64,000 bases of DNA, from NCBI RefSeq assembly GCF_047511655.1, contig NC_133405.1, positions 93,781,598 through 93,845,597 on the forward strand, written 5' to 3'. The position numbers and the translations under genes were made by a program. The stretch comes from Castor canadensis. Taxonomy: Eukaryota; Chordata; Mammalia; Rodentia; Castoridae. Positions within the stretch are counted from its first letter, which is position 1. Each line of letters opens with the position of its first letter. The notes beneath the pieces are model-generated. The model saw nothing but the letters and a program-made list of their open reading frames with translations. It did no database searches and had not been told where the DNA came from. Of this stretch, positions 1 through 10,400 are shown one piece after another.

Positions 1-1212
1 TTCTGGGTTCAATTTTTGGTTGGTTATATTCATCCAGGAATTTATCTTTTTCATTAGGATTTTCCAGTTTACTTGAATATAAGTTTTCAAAGTACTCTCT
101 AATTATCCTCTGGATTTCATTAGTATTTGTGCTTTTTTTTCCCTTTTTTATCTCTGATTTTATTAATTTGCATCTTTTCCCTTCTTTTGTCATGTTGGCT
201 AAGGGTCAATCTTGTTAATCTTTTCAAAGAACCAACTTTTTGTTTCATTGATTCTTCGTATAGTTTTTTGGTCTTGATCTTATTGATCTCAGCCATGATC
301 TTTATTATTTCTCTCTGTCTGCTGGTTTTGGGTTTGGTTTGTTCTTGTTTTCCTAGGAGCTTAAGGTACATCATTAGGTTGTTTATTTGAAAGTCTCTGT
401 TTTTTTTTTTAATGTAGATACTTATAGCTATAAACTTTCCCCTTAGCACAGCCTTTGCTGTGTCCCACAGATTCTGGTAGGTTGTATTTTCATTTTCATT
501 GGATTCTAGGAACTGTTTGATTTCTTCCCTTATTTCTTCAGTCACTCACTGGTCTCTCAGCAGTGTGTTGTTCACTCTCCATGTGTTTGAATATTTTCTG
601 TGGTTTCTTTTGTTGTTCTGGTCTAGTTTTATTCTATTGTGATCTGCTATGATGCAGGGGGTTATTTCAATTTTCTTGAATCTGTTGAGATTTGCTTTGT
701 GTCCCAAAATATGATCTACTTTGGAGAAAGTTCCAGGCGTCACAGAAAAGAATGTGTATTGCCTGGTTGTTGGGTGAAATACTCTGTAGATATCTACTGT
801 GTCTATTTTGTCTAATGTGTGGAGTAATTATGAAGTTTCTGTTTTGATCTTTTGCCAAAATGACCTACCTATTGGTGATAGCAGGGCATTTGGATCTCCC
901 TCACTGTGTTAGGATCAATCTGTGCTCTTAGGTCTATTAGAGTTTTTAAAATTTGGATGGTTGCTCCCTCCTGTGTTTGGTGAAATTGATATTTCCTCTT
1001 GATGAATTGTTCCCTTAATTAATATGAACAGCCCTTCATTGTCTCTTCTTGCTGATTTTAGTCTGAAGTCTATTTTGTCAGATATGAGTATAGCTACTCC
1101 TGCCTGTTATGAGGTTCATTTGCTTGGCAAACTTTTTGCACCTTTTGACTCTAAGCCAGTGTTCATTTTTTTCAGTGAGATGAGTCCCTTTTAAGCAACA
1201 TATGATTGAATC
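1..1212 (-). mobile_element. L1 ORF2 endonuclease-region fragment
   Basis: Read on the minus strand, this stretch encodes the N-terminal third of an L1 ORF2 protein. The piece at 120-545 translates to the segment ending the endonuclease domain ([22 protein letters not shown]), which also occurs in the better L1 copies at 39 kb and 60 kb. The piece at 546-743 covers the region with the endonuclease SDH-type motif. The frame is broken by stops and small indels, so this is a dead, older copy. It is cut at the window edge on its 3' side. On its 5' side it stops abruptly at about 1212 against the poly(A) end of another retroposon. It may be the downstream part of the L1 whose 5' UTR and ORF1 lie at 3.1-5.6 kb, split by that insertion, but about 1 kb (ORF1 C-terminus and ORF2 start) would then be missing. 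Confidence 0.85.
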
Positions 1213-1746
1213 TTGTTTCTTTTTTTACTTTATAATTTTTACATTTACTTACATGTTTATACATTGTTTAGCCCACTTCCCCCTCCCTACTACCTCCTTC
1301 CTCCCTTCCAGGCAGAACCTGTTCTGTCCTCTTGTTCTCTGATTTTGTTAAAGAGAAAACATAAGAAATAATAAGAGAGACATAACATTTTTGCTAGTTT
1401 AGATAAAGATAGCTATACAGAGAGATTCCCAGCATTGCTTCCATGCACATGTATACTACAGCCCACATCGGTTCATCTCTACCATGCCTCTTCACTATTT
1501 CTTAGTCCCCTTTCCAGAGTGGCTTCTGCCAGTTTAAGATCATTATATTCACTCCTATACAGTGAACATATCAACCACATATAATTTTTAGGTTTCCTTC
1601 CATTTCCCCATTCCTCCTGTACACATTCTTCCTTTAGTGTGTGACCCATGTCCATAATATTACTGCCTTTGTTTTAGTTCTGTAATCCACATATGAGGGA
1701 GAACATGGAAATTTTGGCCTTCTGAGTCTGGCTAACTCTTTAACAG
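1213..1746 (-). mobile_element. L1 3' end (ORF2 C-terminus plus 3' UTR)
   Basis: The minus strand carries the last ORF2 codons, recognisable by the shared terminal block that ends ORF2 at 42.1 kb and 62.9 kb. It continues into an L1 3' UTR of the older family also seen at 28.9-29.4 kb and 18.9-19.2 kb. The plus strand shows the pyrimidine-rich complement (cttccccctccctactacc, about 1278-1297). It forms the 3' module of the composite retroposon. Confidence 0.7.
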
Positions 1747-2300
1747 AGAAGCAGGCACTTTCCTGTGGTCAGGCATGGTGGGGAATGCTGGGTCTCACTG
1801 CACTGTGGGAGGCAGGCCTCTTGGTACCCACAGAGAAACAGAATACCTCTTCATGAAGGAACTGGGATTCCAGACCTTGGACAGGGGAGATGAGTCTCTC
1901 CTGCAGACAGGTGTGGTGGGAATGCTGGACCTCTGTGCACTTTGGGGAAACAGGGTTTCTGGTGATGCCCACAGAGTAGCAGTTTACAGCTTTCCTCCCC
2001 TAAGTGGGGAATCTGGCATTCTTGCTCTTTAACAGAGAAGTGGGGACTCTCCTGTGGTCAGGGATGGTGGGGAGCACTAGGTCTTTTGCACCTTAGGGAA
2101 GCAGGTCTTCTGGCTCCTACAGAGTGGCAGATTGCACCCAGTGGAGGATCTGGGTTCTGGCTCTTTGATAGGGCAGTGGGGGCTCTCCTCCAGGAGGGCT
2201 TGTTGGTGAGTGCTGGGCCTCCACATTCTGTGGGGAAGGAAGCCTCCTGGCACCAGCAGAATAGCAAAGTGTGGAGGCTTGGGTTCACTTGCACATGCGG
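1744..2300 (-). repeat. Tandem array A, about 136-152 bp period, four units
   Basis: Four diverged direct repeats can be aligned by the recurring block 'ctcctgtggtcagg-atggtgggga' and its variants, which begin near 1761, 1899, 2051 and 2187. Each unit also repeats a later 'cacagag-agcag' segment. It lies inside the 5' portion of the composite retroposon. Tandem 5' monomers are known in mouse L1 promoters; whether this array had promoter activity cannot be read from sequence. Confidence 0.7.
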
Positions 2301-2411
2301 CAGCAGGTTTCTCACACTGAGTAGCAAGTTGAGGGTGCCCATGGTGTACCAAAGCCAGTGGACTTGAATCTTCTGGTGCCCCCAAGGCAGTGGAGGTCCT
2401 GGGGTCTACTT

Positions 2412-2768
2412 GTGCTGGAGCAAGGGCTTCCAGGAGCCACAATTGCTGCTGCAGGCATGGGAGAACAAAGCCTGTGGTCAGTGGGAGTGCTGGGGCCTGC
2501 TTTCCAGGTGTGGGCTTCCAGGAGTCCGGTAGAGTAGTGCTGCAAGCACAGGAGAACCAAGCCTGTGGGCAAGCAGGGCCTGCTTGCTGGGAGTAGGCTT
2601 CCAGGGGCCCAGTAGAGTAGGACTGCAGACACAGGAGAGCCAAGTCTGCAGTCAGTGAGAGTTCTGGGGCCTGCTTACGAGGTGTGGGCTTCCAAGACCC
2701 CAGTAGAGTAGTGCTGCAAGCATAAGAAAACCAACCCAGCAGGCAGTGGGAGTTCTGGGGCCTGCTTA
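2412..2768 (-). repeat. Tandem array B, about 83-91 bp period, four units
   Basis: The block 'gggcttccagg' followed by 'agtagagtagtgctgcaagc' recurs with starts near 2424, 2512, 2595 and 2686, each unit ending in a 'ctggggcctgctt' phrase. The period differs from array A just downstream on the minus strand, so two separate tandem expansions sit side by side in one retroposon. Confidence 0.75.
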
Positions 2769-3106
2769 TTATTATTATTCAGGGGCACAGATTTCCCTGG
2801 CATTTCAGGGTGTAGGGTAGCATAGAGCTCTGAGTTCCGATGTCTGCTGAGAAGTAGGACTTACCTCTGAGCACAGAGGAGTGGAGCCGCATGGAGACTT
2901 CAGGGGCTGGGGATTCGAGTATTCAGCTGCAAGCCATTCTTCCCATTCTTCCCATGGATAGTTGCTTCTCTATTTGTGGATTCAGGGAGGACTTTTGCTG
3001 GTGATGGAATCCTGTGGGTGTCTTTTGAGGTCCCTTAATCATCCTTCTTCAGGGGAGTTAGTCCCCGCTGGGGTTTATGGATGTCAAAAATCTGCCATCT
3101 TACTCA

Positions 3107-3500
3107 ATCTCTGGTTTTATTTTTTCTAGGCTTTCTGTATCTTTATTGAATTCCCTTTTCATGACCTCCATTGTCTTCCTGATTTTATTTAGCTGTTTAT
3201 TTATATCCTACTTGAGTTCATTCAGCTGTTTTGTTTATATCTTCTGAGATCTTTTAGTTGTTTTTTGTATCCTCATTTAATTCATTTAGCTGTTTATTTG
3301 TATTCTCTTTGATTTCATTGACTTGTTTTTTGTCTTCTTTCATCTCATTAATTGTTCTTATCATCATTCTTTTGAGCTCAGAAATTGAGATTTTATCCCT
3401 TTTACTATCCATCAGATCCTGTATTGTATGATTGTTGACTTTTGAGGAGTCATATGCCCCCACCTTTTCTTATGCCTTTATTTTGAGATTTACTCATCTG
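3107..3500 (-). pseudogene. L1 ORF1 remnant (N-terminal and coiled-coil part)
   Basis: The 69-codon frame on the minus strand at 3254-3463 is lysine-, glutamate- and asparagine-rich with repeated NEI/NEL heptad-like spacing, as in the coiled coil of L1 ORF1 proteins. The same region, about 80% identical by eye, lies at 11.93-12.3 kb, where it continues into the RNA-binding domain. Here the frame is lost near 3107, at the border of the composite retroposon, so the RRM and C-terminal domains are absent. Confidence 0.75.
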
Positions 3501-5592
3501 TAGTAAATTAATTGGTTGGAGGTTTTAGTCACCTGAAGTCTTTCCTTTGAATTACTTTCTGTGTTATGGCAAGATGGGTTATAAGTTCAATTGTTGTGCT
3601 ATTTCTGGTCACAGCACAGAAAGTTATCTCCTGGGGATATAACTTAGGAGTAACAAATTTACCAATTCAATACCAAACCAGATATATACACCAAATAGAA
3701 TACCATTGGTGGTATTATATATGTAACCTATTGCATTATGTATGAAGGGGAATAGTGTTTTGTATGGTACGTTTGAGGGTTAGAAAAAATAAAGCTTGTT
3801 TGCATAAAGTTAAAGCTGAAGTAGTAAAAATAAAAGGGTGGGGATGGGATAAGAAAGAAGGAACATGGGGAGAAGAGGACAAGGGGAGTGAAGTATAAGG
3901 GCTGCAGGTAAACAAAACCCTAATATATAGAGATACAGTCCAAATGTTGTGGAGAAAGGTACTATTGTCAGGGATTGCAAAAGGATAGAAAGGTTGAGAG
4001 TAAATAAGGAGATGGAATGAAACACAAGTTGAATGGTTTCTGAACAAAAGATAGGACTAGTTAATAAAAAAGAGGAACCAGAGTAAAGGTTAGATCAAAA
4101 AGAATTAACCTAGAAGGTAACACCCATGCACAGGAAATCAATGGGAGTCAATGCCCTGTATAGCTATCCTTATCTCAACCAGCAAAAACCCTTGTTCCTT
4201 CCTATTATTGCTTATACTCTCTCTACAACAAAACTAGAAATAAGGGCAAAATAGTTACTGCTGGGTATTGAGGGGGTTGGGGGGAGAGGGAGGGGGCGGA
4301 GTGGGTGGTAAGGGAGGGGGTGGGGGCAGGGGGAAGAAATGACCCAAGCCTTGTATGCACATATGAATAATAAAAGAAAAAAAAAAGAACTCACTCCCCA
4401 GACATCATACATGACCCCATAACCCAACTTATCACTTGTGAGGTATTTACTTTGATAGGCTTGTTTTGCTGCCATAAGCCACCTCTTGGATTAGATATTT
4501 CATGGTCTACCTTACTCTTGAAATTTTTCATTGCAGAAACCTAAAAAAAAAATAAAACAGAGGAGAAAAAAATTATAAAATGAAATTAAAAAGTAAGAAA
4601 AATTGGCAATATGGGAGAAATAAACAAATTAAAAATTTAAAACATATTTTAACAAATTTGTATTTCTTCCCTGTTGAGGAAAAGCAAAGATGTCTTCTAT
4701 GTTCCATCAGTACACTGGGCTCTTCCCCTTAATCTCTGGTCCTCAGGATTTTGTCTATGTGGTAAGATTTCCCCTCCCACTTTTCTACCTAGGCTTCCAC
4801 TTTAATGTTTCTCTTGGAGAGTGAGGGGATTATAGCTCCTGTCACTTATGTATATGTGTACCTTGCTGGGTTGGGTGGTAAGTTAAGGGATCTACCCAGC
4901 TGGCCAGCTCGCCTTGATGCCTTGCTTGTCTTGTAGAAACTTGAATGCTGAGCTCTAGCTAGCTAGCTAGCCTGCTCCTTCCCTGAATCCCTTATGGATA
5001 GAGATACTGGGCTGAGTGGACTCAACCTTCCCCTGCCAGACTGCTCTGGGAGCCTTCAATCAGTTCATTTACCCAGAGATTTTCTTGGGGGGGGTGTCAG
5101 ATTCAGCCCTCTTAGCCAAAAATTTCTCAGGGATCAGATGGATTTGCTCTAGCACTCTGATTTGGTCTGTGATCTAGGTCTGGGACGAAACTGGTTGGCT
5201 CATATGATTGGTCTGCAGACTGGTATATCTGGTCTCTGTAGTAATGGGGATGCTGGTCTAAGTGGTCAGCTTCTTTGCACACAGGATGGCCCTTGTGAGT
5301 GGCTTTTACAGGAAACAATTAGGGTCCAGACAGAAAAAAAACACCTCAGGCGGGGTGGAGGATGGAACATGTCTGGGTCTACACCCATGCACATGCATTG
5401 AATTGGGATTGCTCAAGGCTTTGCTAGAAGTTGGTAGTTCTAACCATGGATATAATATTGGATCCCTCTCTTTTAGCCTATGCTCTTGCCCACCTAACTC
5501 AGAGTCAGGAACCTAAAGTGTTCTTTCAGATTCATAGAGACTCAGAGAAGTGGTGCTTATCAGAAACCTGCCATCTTAGTCTCTTCTGAACA
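3501..5592 (-). mobile_element. L1 5' UTR (copy 1 of the duplicated region)
   Basis: On the minus strand this runs from an AAGATGGC-type L1 start near 5592 to the ORF1 start near 3500. It aligns along its length to 12.33-14.23 kb at roughly 80% by eye. Shared landmarks are the 'gaatgttct'/'tttcagattcat' block near 5520 and 14160, the 'gactggt' block near 5210 and 13850, and the 'aacaaaaccctaa' block near 3910 and 12720. A plus-strand L1 3' end (4077-4551) is inserted in it and is absent from the other copy. Short AGCT iterations occur at 4948-4970. Confidence 0.75.
4077..4551 (+). mobile_element. 5'-truncated L1 3' UTR with probable 3' transduction
   Basis: Positions 4077-4387 match the 3' UTR of the young L1s at 42.3-42.6 kb and 63.1-63.4 kb, including the long G-rich tract (4268-4333) and the terminal 'tatgcacatatgaataataaaag' region, and end in a first poly(A). 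About 150 bp of unrelated unique sequence follow (4388-4542), then a second A tract (4543-4552). The paralogous empty site at 12.87 kb lacks the whole block. Flanking 13-mers agree at 12 of 13 bases: ataaaaaagagga (4064-4076) and ataaaacagagga (4552-4564). A duplication enclosing both A tracts is the signature of read-through of the L1 poly(A) signal followed by retrotransposition. Confidence 0.75.
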
Positions 5593-6183
5593 TGTGAAAG
5601 TTTTACAACAATGAGGTTTGAGAGCTGATTCTGTAAGACACCAGATTCCTCCTTCCAGAATATGCAGCCTCAGTTCCTGTCTCCTTTACTGTAGCTATGT
5701 TTTACAACACCACATCATGTGGTAAAACTGCAATTTCTGTAGTATACAATGCTTTCTCATTTTATCTCTCACTTCTTCCTAGATTGAGTAAGTTGAAGTA
5801 TTTCCAAGCAGACAACAGAGTGACAGGAAGTATAACTTGCAATGGAGTTGTATTAGAGTTCTCCAGAGGGAAAAAAAAAAACAATAAGGGATGTAGCTAT
5901 AGAAGGGGAGATTTATTATGAGAATGGGCTCATGTTAATCAGAGAGTCTGAGAAGATCCTCAATCTGATCTGTCTGGGGGCCAGATAGTCAGGAAATCCA
6001 GTAATGTAATTCATATTCAGCTTAGTGGCCTGAGAACTTCTGTTACTGATGGTGTAACTCCAAGTCTGGGACAGAAAGCTTGAGAAACCACGTGAGGCAG
6101 GGGCACTAGACTAAGTTCAGGAATAAGAAAAACCTGAGAATCAGAAGCTTTCACTTCTGAGGGTAGGAGAAAATGCATTCTGG
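5593..6183. repeat. Upstream flank of L1, duplicated copy 1
   Basis: This non-L1 stretch upstream of the L1 start matches 14226-14891. The first about 200 bp agree at roughly 80%. From about 5830 onward the agreement rises to roughly 95%, with the last shared bases 'gcattctggg' at 6174-6183. It contains part of an old mammalian interspersed repeat ('gttctccagagg', then 'gagatttattatgagaatggg'). Confidence 0.75.
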
Positions 6184-7170
6184 GCCTTTATACATGTTTC
6201 CCCCTTTGGTCTTACATGAGTCTAAAACTTACAGAATGTTGCAGTCCACTCAGATAACAAAACTTCTAAACGACCTTGAACAGCAAAACTATCTTAGTTC
6301 AAGGAAGAAGAAGTTAGAAGGGAGGAAAAATACATAGAGAGCCCCAAATCTTTACTTTGTTAACCCTGTTTGTTGCAGTTTAGGATGCAAAAGGCAGGTA
6401 TCTGCTAAAATGGACCCATCATTTACCTCAGGAATGTCCCCCTGGAGAGTCAGGTGTCTAGATCTGTGGTCTAGGGGTGATCCCCATCCTTAGGTGGCCA
6501 GACTTCCCTAGCCCTTAGAGGGCACCGATGTTGCTTCGGTTGAAATGGCCTCCATGGGCGAGGTTCTACCTCTAATCTTAAGGTCTCCAGTTGAAGGGCT
6601 CAACTTCTGGCATCTACCCAATTATAATATTCTTCTCTTGTCTGGTAAGCTCGAGCAAACAAACTTTTATGAGATGCGCCTACTTACAAGAGTGAGAAGG
6701 GATGGAAAGACAAACTCATCCAGTTGTTCCCAATAAAGGAACCTTGGCATCTCCCATATCTTCCACTCCAGGAAGAAAAACCCATGGCATATTTCCAAAC
6801 AGTCTAGATCTTTATTTTTTTCAAAGGCCACCCGAACAGTATTCCCCTGACAAGGATTGTGACAGGCAGAAAGATGTTTCATGAGACTTATCCAAGCCTG
6901 GAATGAATCCCCCCTCTGTTTTATGATCCCAAAAAAGGAGGGTAGTTTGGAGGGCACAGGCGAACAAAGGTTCTGTTTCCCGGTGCCCCAAGTGAAGAAG
7001 GAATGCCTTTCACATGTGGGCCCCAGAACAACAGACAGAAAAAGATCAGAGAAGAAATCTGGAGAAGAAAAAGCAGGAGGCATGCTGGGCAAAGGAAAAC
7101 AAATAATAGCACTAGGAGAGTTCTGGGGAGTTTGCCTTCTGGAGGGCTTGTCAAGATGTTACCATCCCGG
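6184..7170. other. No recognised feature
   Basis: Open frames here (minus 6667-7092, 141 codons; plus 6881-7204) overlap each other and show no motif I recognise. The block abuts the U5 side of the LTR at 7171, so it could be degraded retroviral leader, but I see no primer-binding site or gag motif. Confidence 0.4.
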
Positions 7171-7976
7171 TATGTTGGGGGGCGGGGAGGAGGTCTGTGA
7201 TTGATCTAGATCTGTGATTGATCTTGGGTATTGAACAAAGAATTGGACAAAACACACACAACTAGCAAGCCAAGCACAGATTTACTGCAAGTAGAAATAC
7301 ACTCCCACAGAGGACGGGAGCAGCCCTGAGTGATAAAACTCAAGACCCCTATTCTGCTGTTTGTGATGTCATTTATGACCAAAGCTGAGGCTGAAGGGGG
7401 ACTGAAAGGGGACTGAGAGGGGTGTTCCTCTTATGAGGAACAGCAGGATGATTGACAGGAGCACGTTATCTAACTTATTTTGACTGCGCATGTCCCTACC
7501 CATAATGCATTCTGTTATAATTATATGCATGAGATGAAGTCCATATGTATGAAGCTTTAAGTAGGTGGTTGTCTCCAAAGGTCATCTGAGGACAGGTTCC
7601 CCAGCCATCAGCACATGCGCTAGTTTTGGGGGTTTTCCTTCTGGGCAAACGTCCTCCCTTATCATGACGGGGTGACCACTAAGCTGACCACAAAGAGGGA
7701 ATTCCAAGGACATTCCCAACCAATTGCTTGCTGAAGGGGGCATGACCTAGGCTGGGCTTGGGGCGTGTCCAAGGCAGGATGTTTATGACATTTTATCAGG
7801 TCAGTCTCTACCTCCTCCTGACCAACCTGACTTCCCTATTTTTCTGCCTCAGTCTCATTTTCAGGCTTGTTTTCAGTTTTCCTTGACCCTTTGCCTCTGT
7901 CTCTGCGCATCTCTGAACCAGTACTAAGCTGTACCAATTAGTGTTGAGACGGTGTAATGTTAAATGGGGGGGAGGC
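7171..7976 (-). mobile_element. ERV-type long terminal repeat, probably solo
   Basis: The plus strand begins tgttgggggg and ends near ggaggca, i.e. TG...CA ends. Read on the minus strand, the last about 120 bp look like an R-U5 region: a polyadenylation-like 'agtaaatctgtgctt', then 'ttgtgtgtgttttgtcc' and 'ctttgttcaatac', a layout common in class I retroviral LTRs. The remainder is GC-balanced U3-like sequence. I could not find a convincing 4-6 bp target duplication, and no gag, pol or env sequence is recognisable beside it, so the exact ends and family are uncertain. Confidence 0.5.
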
Positions 7977-8399
7977 ACCACCCACGGATGTTATTTCGCC
8001 CCTAACCGTATCAAACATGGCCAATAGTAGCCAAGATAGCCAGTGAGTCAACTCGCTGGAGTTAAAAGTTCATCCACAGTATATTCAGTTGCTTCTGAGA
8101 TATGGTAAATATGTTTATGTAGCACATGACCCATTTCACACAGATTTTGAAAACATTTCCTCAGGAACGTATTTACTTTTAATTATGGAACTCATTCAAC
8201 GTTTCTTCATATTTATAACTGTATACTTGGACTTTGCCTTTTTTCTTTAAGATTACGTAAACTAAAAGAAATTTTATTCATATATTTTAAAGAGCAATAT
8301 CTTTTACTTGTTATTTGAATTATTTTTCGTTTTCCTGACAATGAGGAACCAATTTCTGTATCCGTTAGATTTATTTCACTTCCTACATTTGCCATTTTT

Positions 8400-8622
8400 T
8401 GTTTGTTTGTTTGTTCTGCAGTACTGGGGACTCGAACCCAGGGCCTCACGCCTGCTAAGCAAGCCCTTTACCACCCGAGCCACATCTCCAGTCCTTTTGT
8501 TTGTATTTGCTTTTCGAGATATGGTCTTGATAACTTTCCCTGGGCTGGCCTCAAACTTGTGATCCTCCTGACTTAGCCTCCCAAGTAACTGAGATTACAG
8601 GCATGCACCACTGTGTCCAGCT
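8400..8622 (-). mobile_element. Dimeric SINE, B1 followed by ID
   Basis: On the plus strand an (GTTT)n tail complement is followed by an antisense tRNA-derived ID unit ('ctcgaacccagggcctcac', box B region), then an antisense 7SL-derived B1 unit ('gagattacaggcatgcacca'). In sense orientation the order is B1 then ID, as in B1-dID dimers of non-muroid rodents, the reverse of muroid B4. Confidence 0.85.
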
Positions 8623-8664
8623 TGCTTGTTCTTACTATTGGATGCTCTGGTGATTTATTAAGTC

Positions 8665-8750
8665 TGTTTTTTGCAGTTCCGGGGTTTGAATTCAGGGTCT
8701 TGCACTTGCTAGGCAAGTGCTCTATCACTTGAGCTATACCCCCTCCTTCA
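8665..8750 (-). mobile_element. ID-type SINE
   Basis: Antisense tRNA-derived unit with the box-B complement 'ggtttgaattcagggtcttg' and the box-A side 'cacttgagctataccccc'. Confidence 0.8.
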
Positions 8751-10104
8751 ATTTGTTTTAGAATAATATATGTGTTTATTTAGGCCACAGCAAAATACCC
8801 GAGATGTGCTAACTTCATAAAGCAAATAGGTTAATCTAGTTCACAGTTTTGGGAGGCTCGGGTTCAAACAGCATGGCTCAAGCTATAGTAAGGGGCCCCC
8901 TTGCCAAGTCACATCATGGAAGATGGCAGTGGAAGGAGCAAGTGCAGAAGTAAGGGATTACATTGCTTCCTCAGGTGTCCAAGATAAGTTCAAAACTGCC
9001 AAAGAGGGAGGCTTTGCTGTCAGCTTCTCCTCCTCAAAGTTCACTAGGCATAAAGGACATGCCTGTCAAACTGCTCTTTCTTGATAGTTTTAATCACTCA
9101 CAGCGAGCCTCAAAAGGGTGCTTTCAATACAGACTATAAGAAAGTTCAACGCAGTACTAACACTTTGATTTGCATTCACCAGAACTTAATAGTATTTCAC
9201 CATGCTGTGACCCAGGGACAGGTGGGTCGTTCAGATCTGTGTCAATAGGACAAGCGTATGGCATTTTAAGAATAATTAAGCAATAACAATTGACATAGGA
9301 TGGTAGAAAGGATAATGATACCAGAAGATAATAAAAGGAGACAACTGTGTCTAAAAATGAAGTGGGGTATAAGAGAAGAGAACACAAAACTATAGGGATC
9401 CAAAAGGTATAGTGTATCCCTAATGTTATACTTTACACAGATAGATCAAATATTTTAATAAACAATAAAGCCACAAAGGAAGTAACAAAGTAGTCAGGAG
9501 TGCATGCCTTTATTTTACAAGAGTGGGTAAAGTTGTGCATGACAGAAGGAAGGATATAGAAATGATGGAATGGAGCATGTATCACACTACACCTGAAAAT
9601 CTATTGCCATCACAATGAGTCTTTGGAGACACATTCTTGTTTAGTGGGAGAAAGGTTGGGCGAGGCAGAGAAAAGTGCCCTGGAAACCCATGTTTTGTCT
9701 TTAGAGAGTTTGGAGTGTGCATTTCCCACAGAGGCAAGAAAACAGCGGCTGGGCGCCGGTGTGCTCCACTTAGTGCGCATGCCCATCCCCGTTATGCATG
9801 CCCTGTGCTGTCTGCCTTTTGTGCTCTGAACTCTGAGGTGGAAGGTCGAGTGTTTGTTCTTTCTACCATCTTCTTTCTCTTTGAGCAACATTCGGCATGT
9901 AGGGACTTAGAGCAGTCCTACCCCCAGTTTGTGTGTGACAGTGTGTGGAGGAGACAGCAGGCTGCGGGCGGGTCTGGCTTGTGGTCCATGGGATGGGAGT
10001 TGTTGGATGGCCTCGAGGTAGTCATAGGATCCTGAAAATAATACTTCCATTCCTGCCACTTTAAGCATTATGCTCTCTTATTTCCTGTCTTCACTTCTCC
10101 ACCC
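8751..10104. other. Mostly unique sequence, possible old repeat at 8757-9160
   Basis: 8757-9160 has the flavour of an old interspersed repeat ('aaaatacccgagatg', 'tcacagttttgggaggc', 'catcatggaagatggcagtgg'), but I cannot name it. 9600-10040 is higher in GC with scattered CpG and overlapping frames of 132 and 93 codons on opposite strands. Neither shows a recognisable domain. No promoter or exon is supported. Confidence 0.3.
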
Positions 10105-10400
10105 TATACAGTTTAAAATAGAACTGATGATAGTGGAAATCCTTATCCAATTCCTGACAAGAAATGGAAATACTTGTACCTTTCAAAATTATATTTACTA
10201 AACTTCTTAAGGTACAATTTATCAAAGAAGTTCCATTCCATTCCTAGTTCGCTTGGAAAATTTGTCTTGAATGTATTTTGAATTGCATCAAACATATATA
10301 CTGCATCTATTCAGAGAAACCTTAGGATTGATTTCCTTCCTTAATCTGGTAATGTGTGATTTCACTGATAAACTTCTATGTGCTTGTCCCTGTGCCTCCA
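10105..10400 (-). mobile_element. Old L1 ORF2 fragment
   Basis: Diverged complement of the reverse-transcriptase palm region. 'gatgatagtggaaatcctt' corresponds to the block preceding 'tgcatctattcagagaaacc', in the order and spacing seen in younger L1 copies at 51.07-51.26 kb. Confidence 0.65.

Larger units (their letters stand above)
1213..3110 (-). mobile_element. Composite ORF-less L1-derived retroposon
   Basis: In minus orientation this block starts near 3110 with an L1-like 5' end containing the AAGATGGC (YY1-type) motif. It continues through about 350 bp of unique sequence, then two tandem arrays. It joins at about 1745 directly to the last codons of L1 ORF2 plus the L1 3' UTR and ends in a poly(A) tract (T-rich on the plus strand, 1213-1230). 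No ORF1 or reverse-transcriptase sequence lies between the 5' and 3' parts. The layout recalls non-autonomous composites such as SVA (5' domain, VNTR, 3' domain, tail) or an internally deleted L1. It sits between an ORF1 remnant and an ORF2 remnant of the same orientation, so it looks inserted into an older L1. A 188-codon open frame (minus, 2077-2643) crosses the arrays, but looks like a by-product of the repeats. Confidence 0.5.

Noticed and set aside
2077-2643. 188-codon minus-strand ORF across the tandem arrays
   Set aside because: The frame is kept open by tandem repetition; residues repeat with the DNA units and no domain is visible.
1744-2768. CRISPR array
   Set aside because: The repeats are diverged direct tandem units without unique spacers, in a mammalian genome.
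6667-7092. Retroviral gag remnant beside the LTR
   Set aside because: 141-codon frame shows no zinc knuckle, capsid motif or primer-binding site.
8400-8750. tRNA genes
   Set aside because: The tRNA-like boxes belong to ID SINEs with A-rich tails; no cloverleaf with an acceptor stem is formed.
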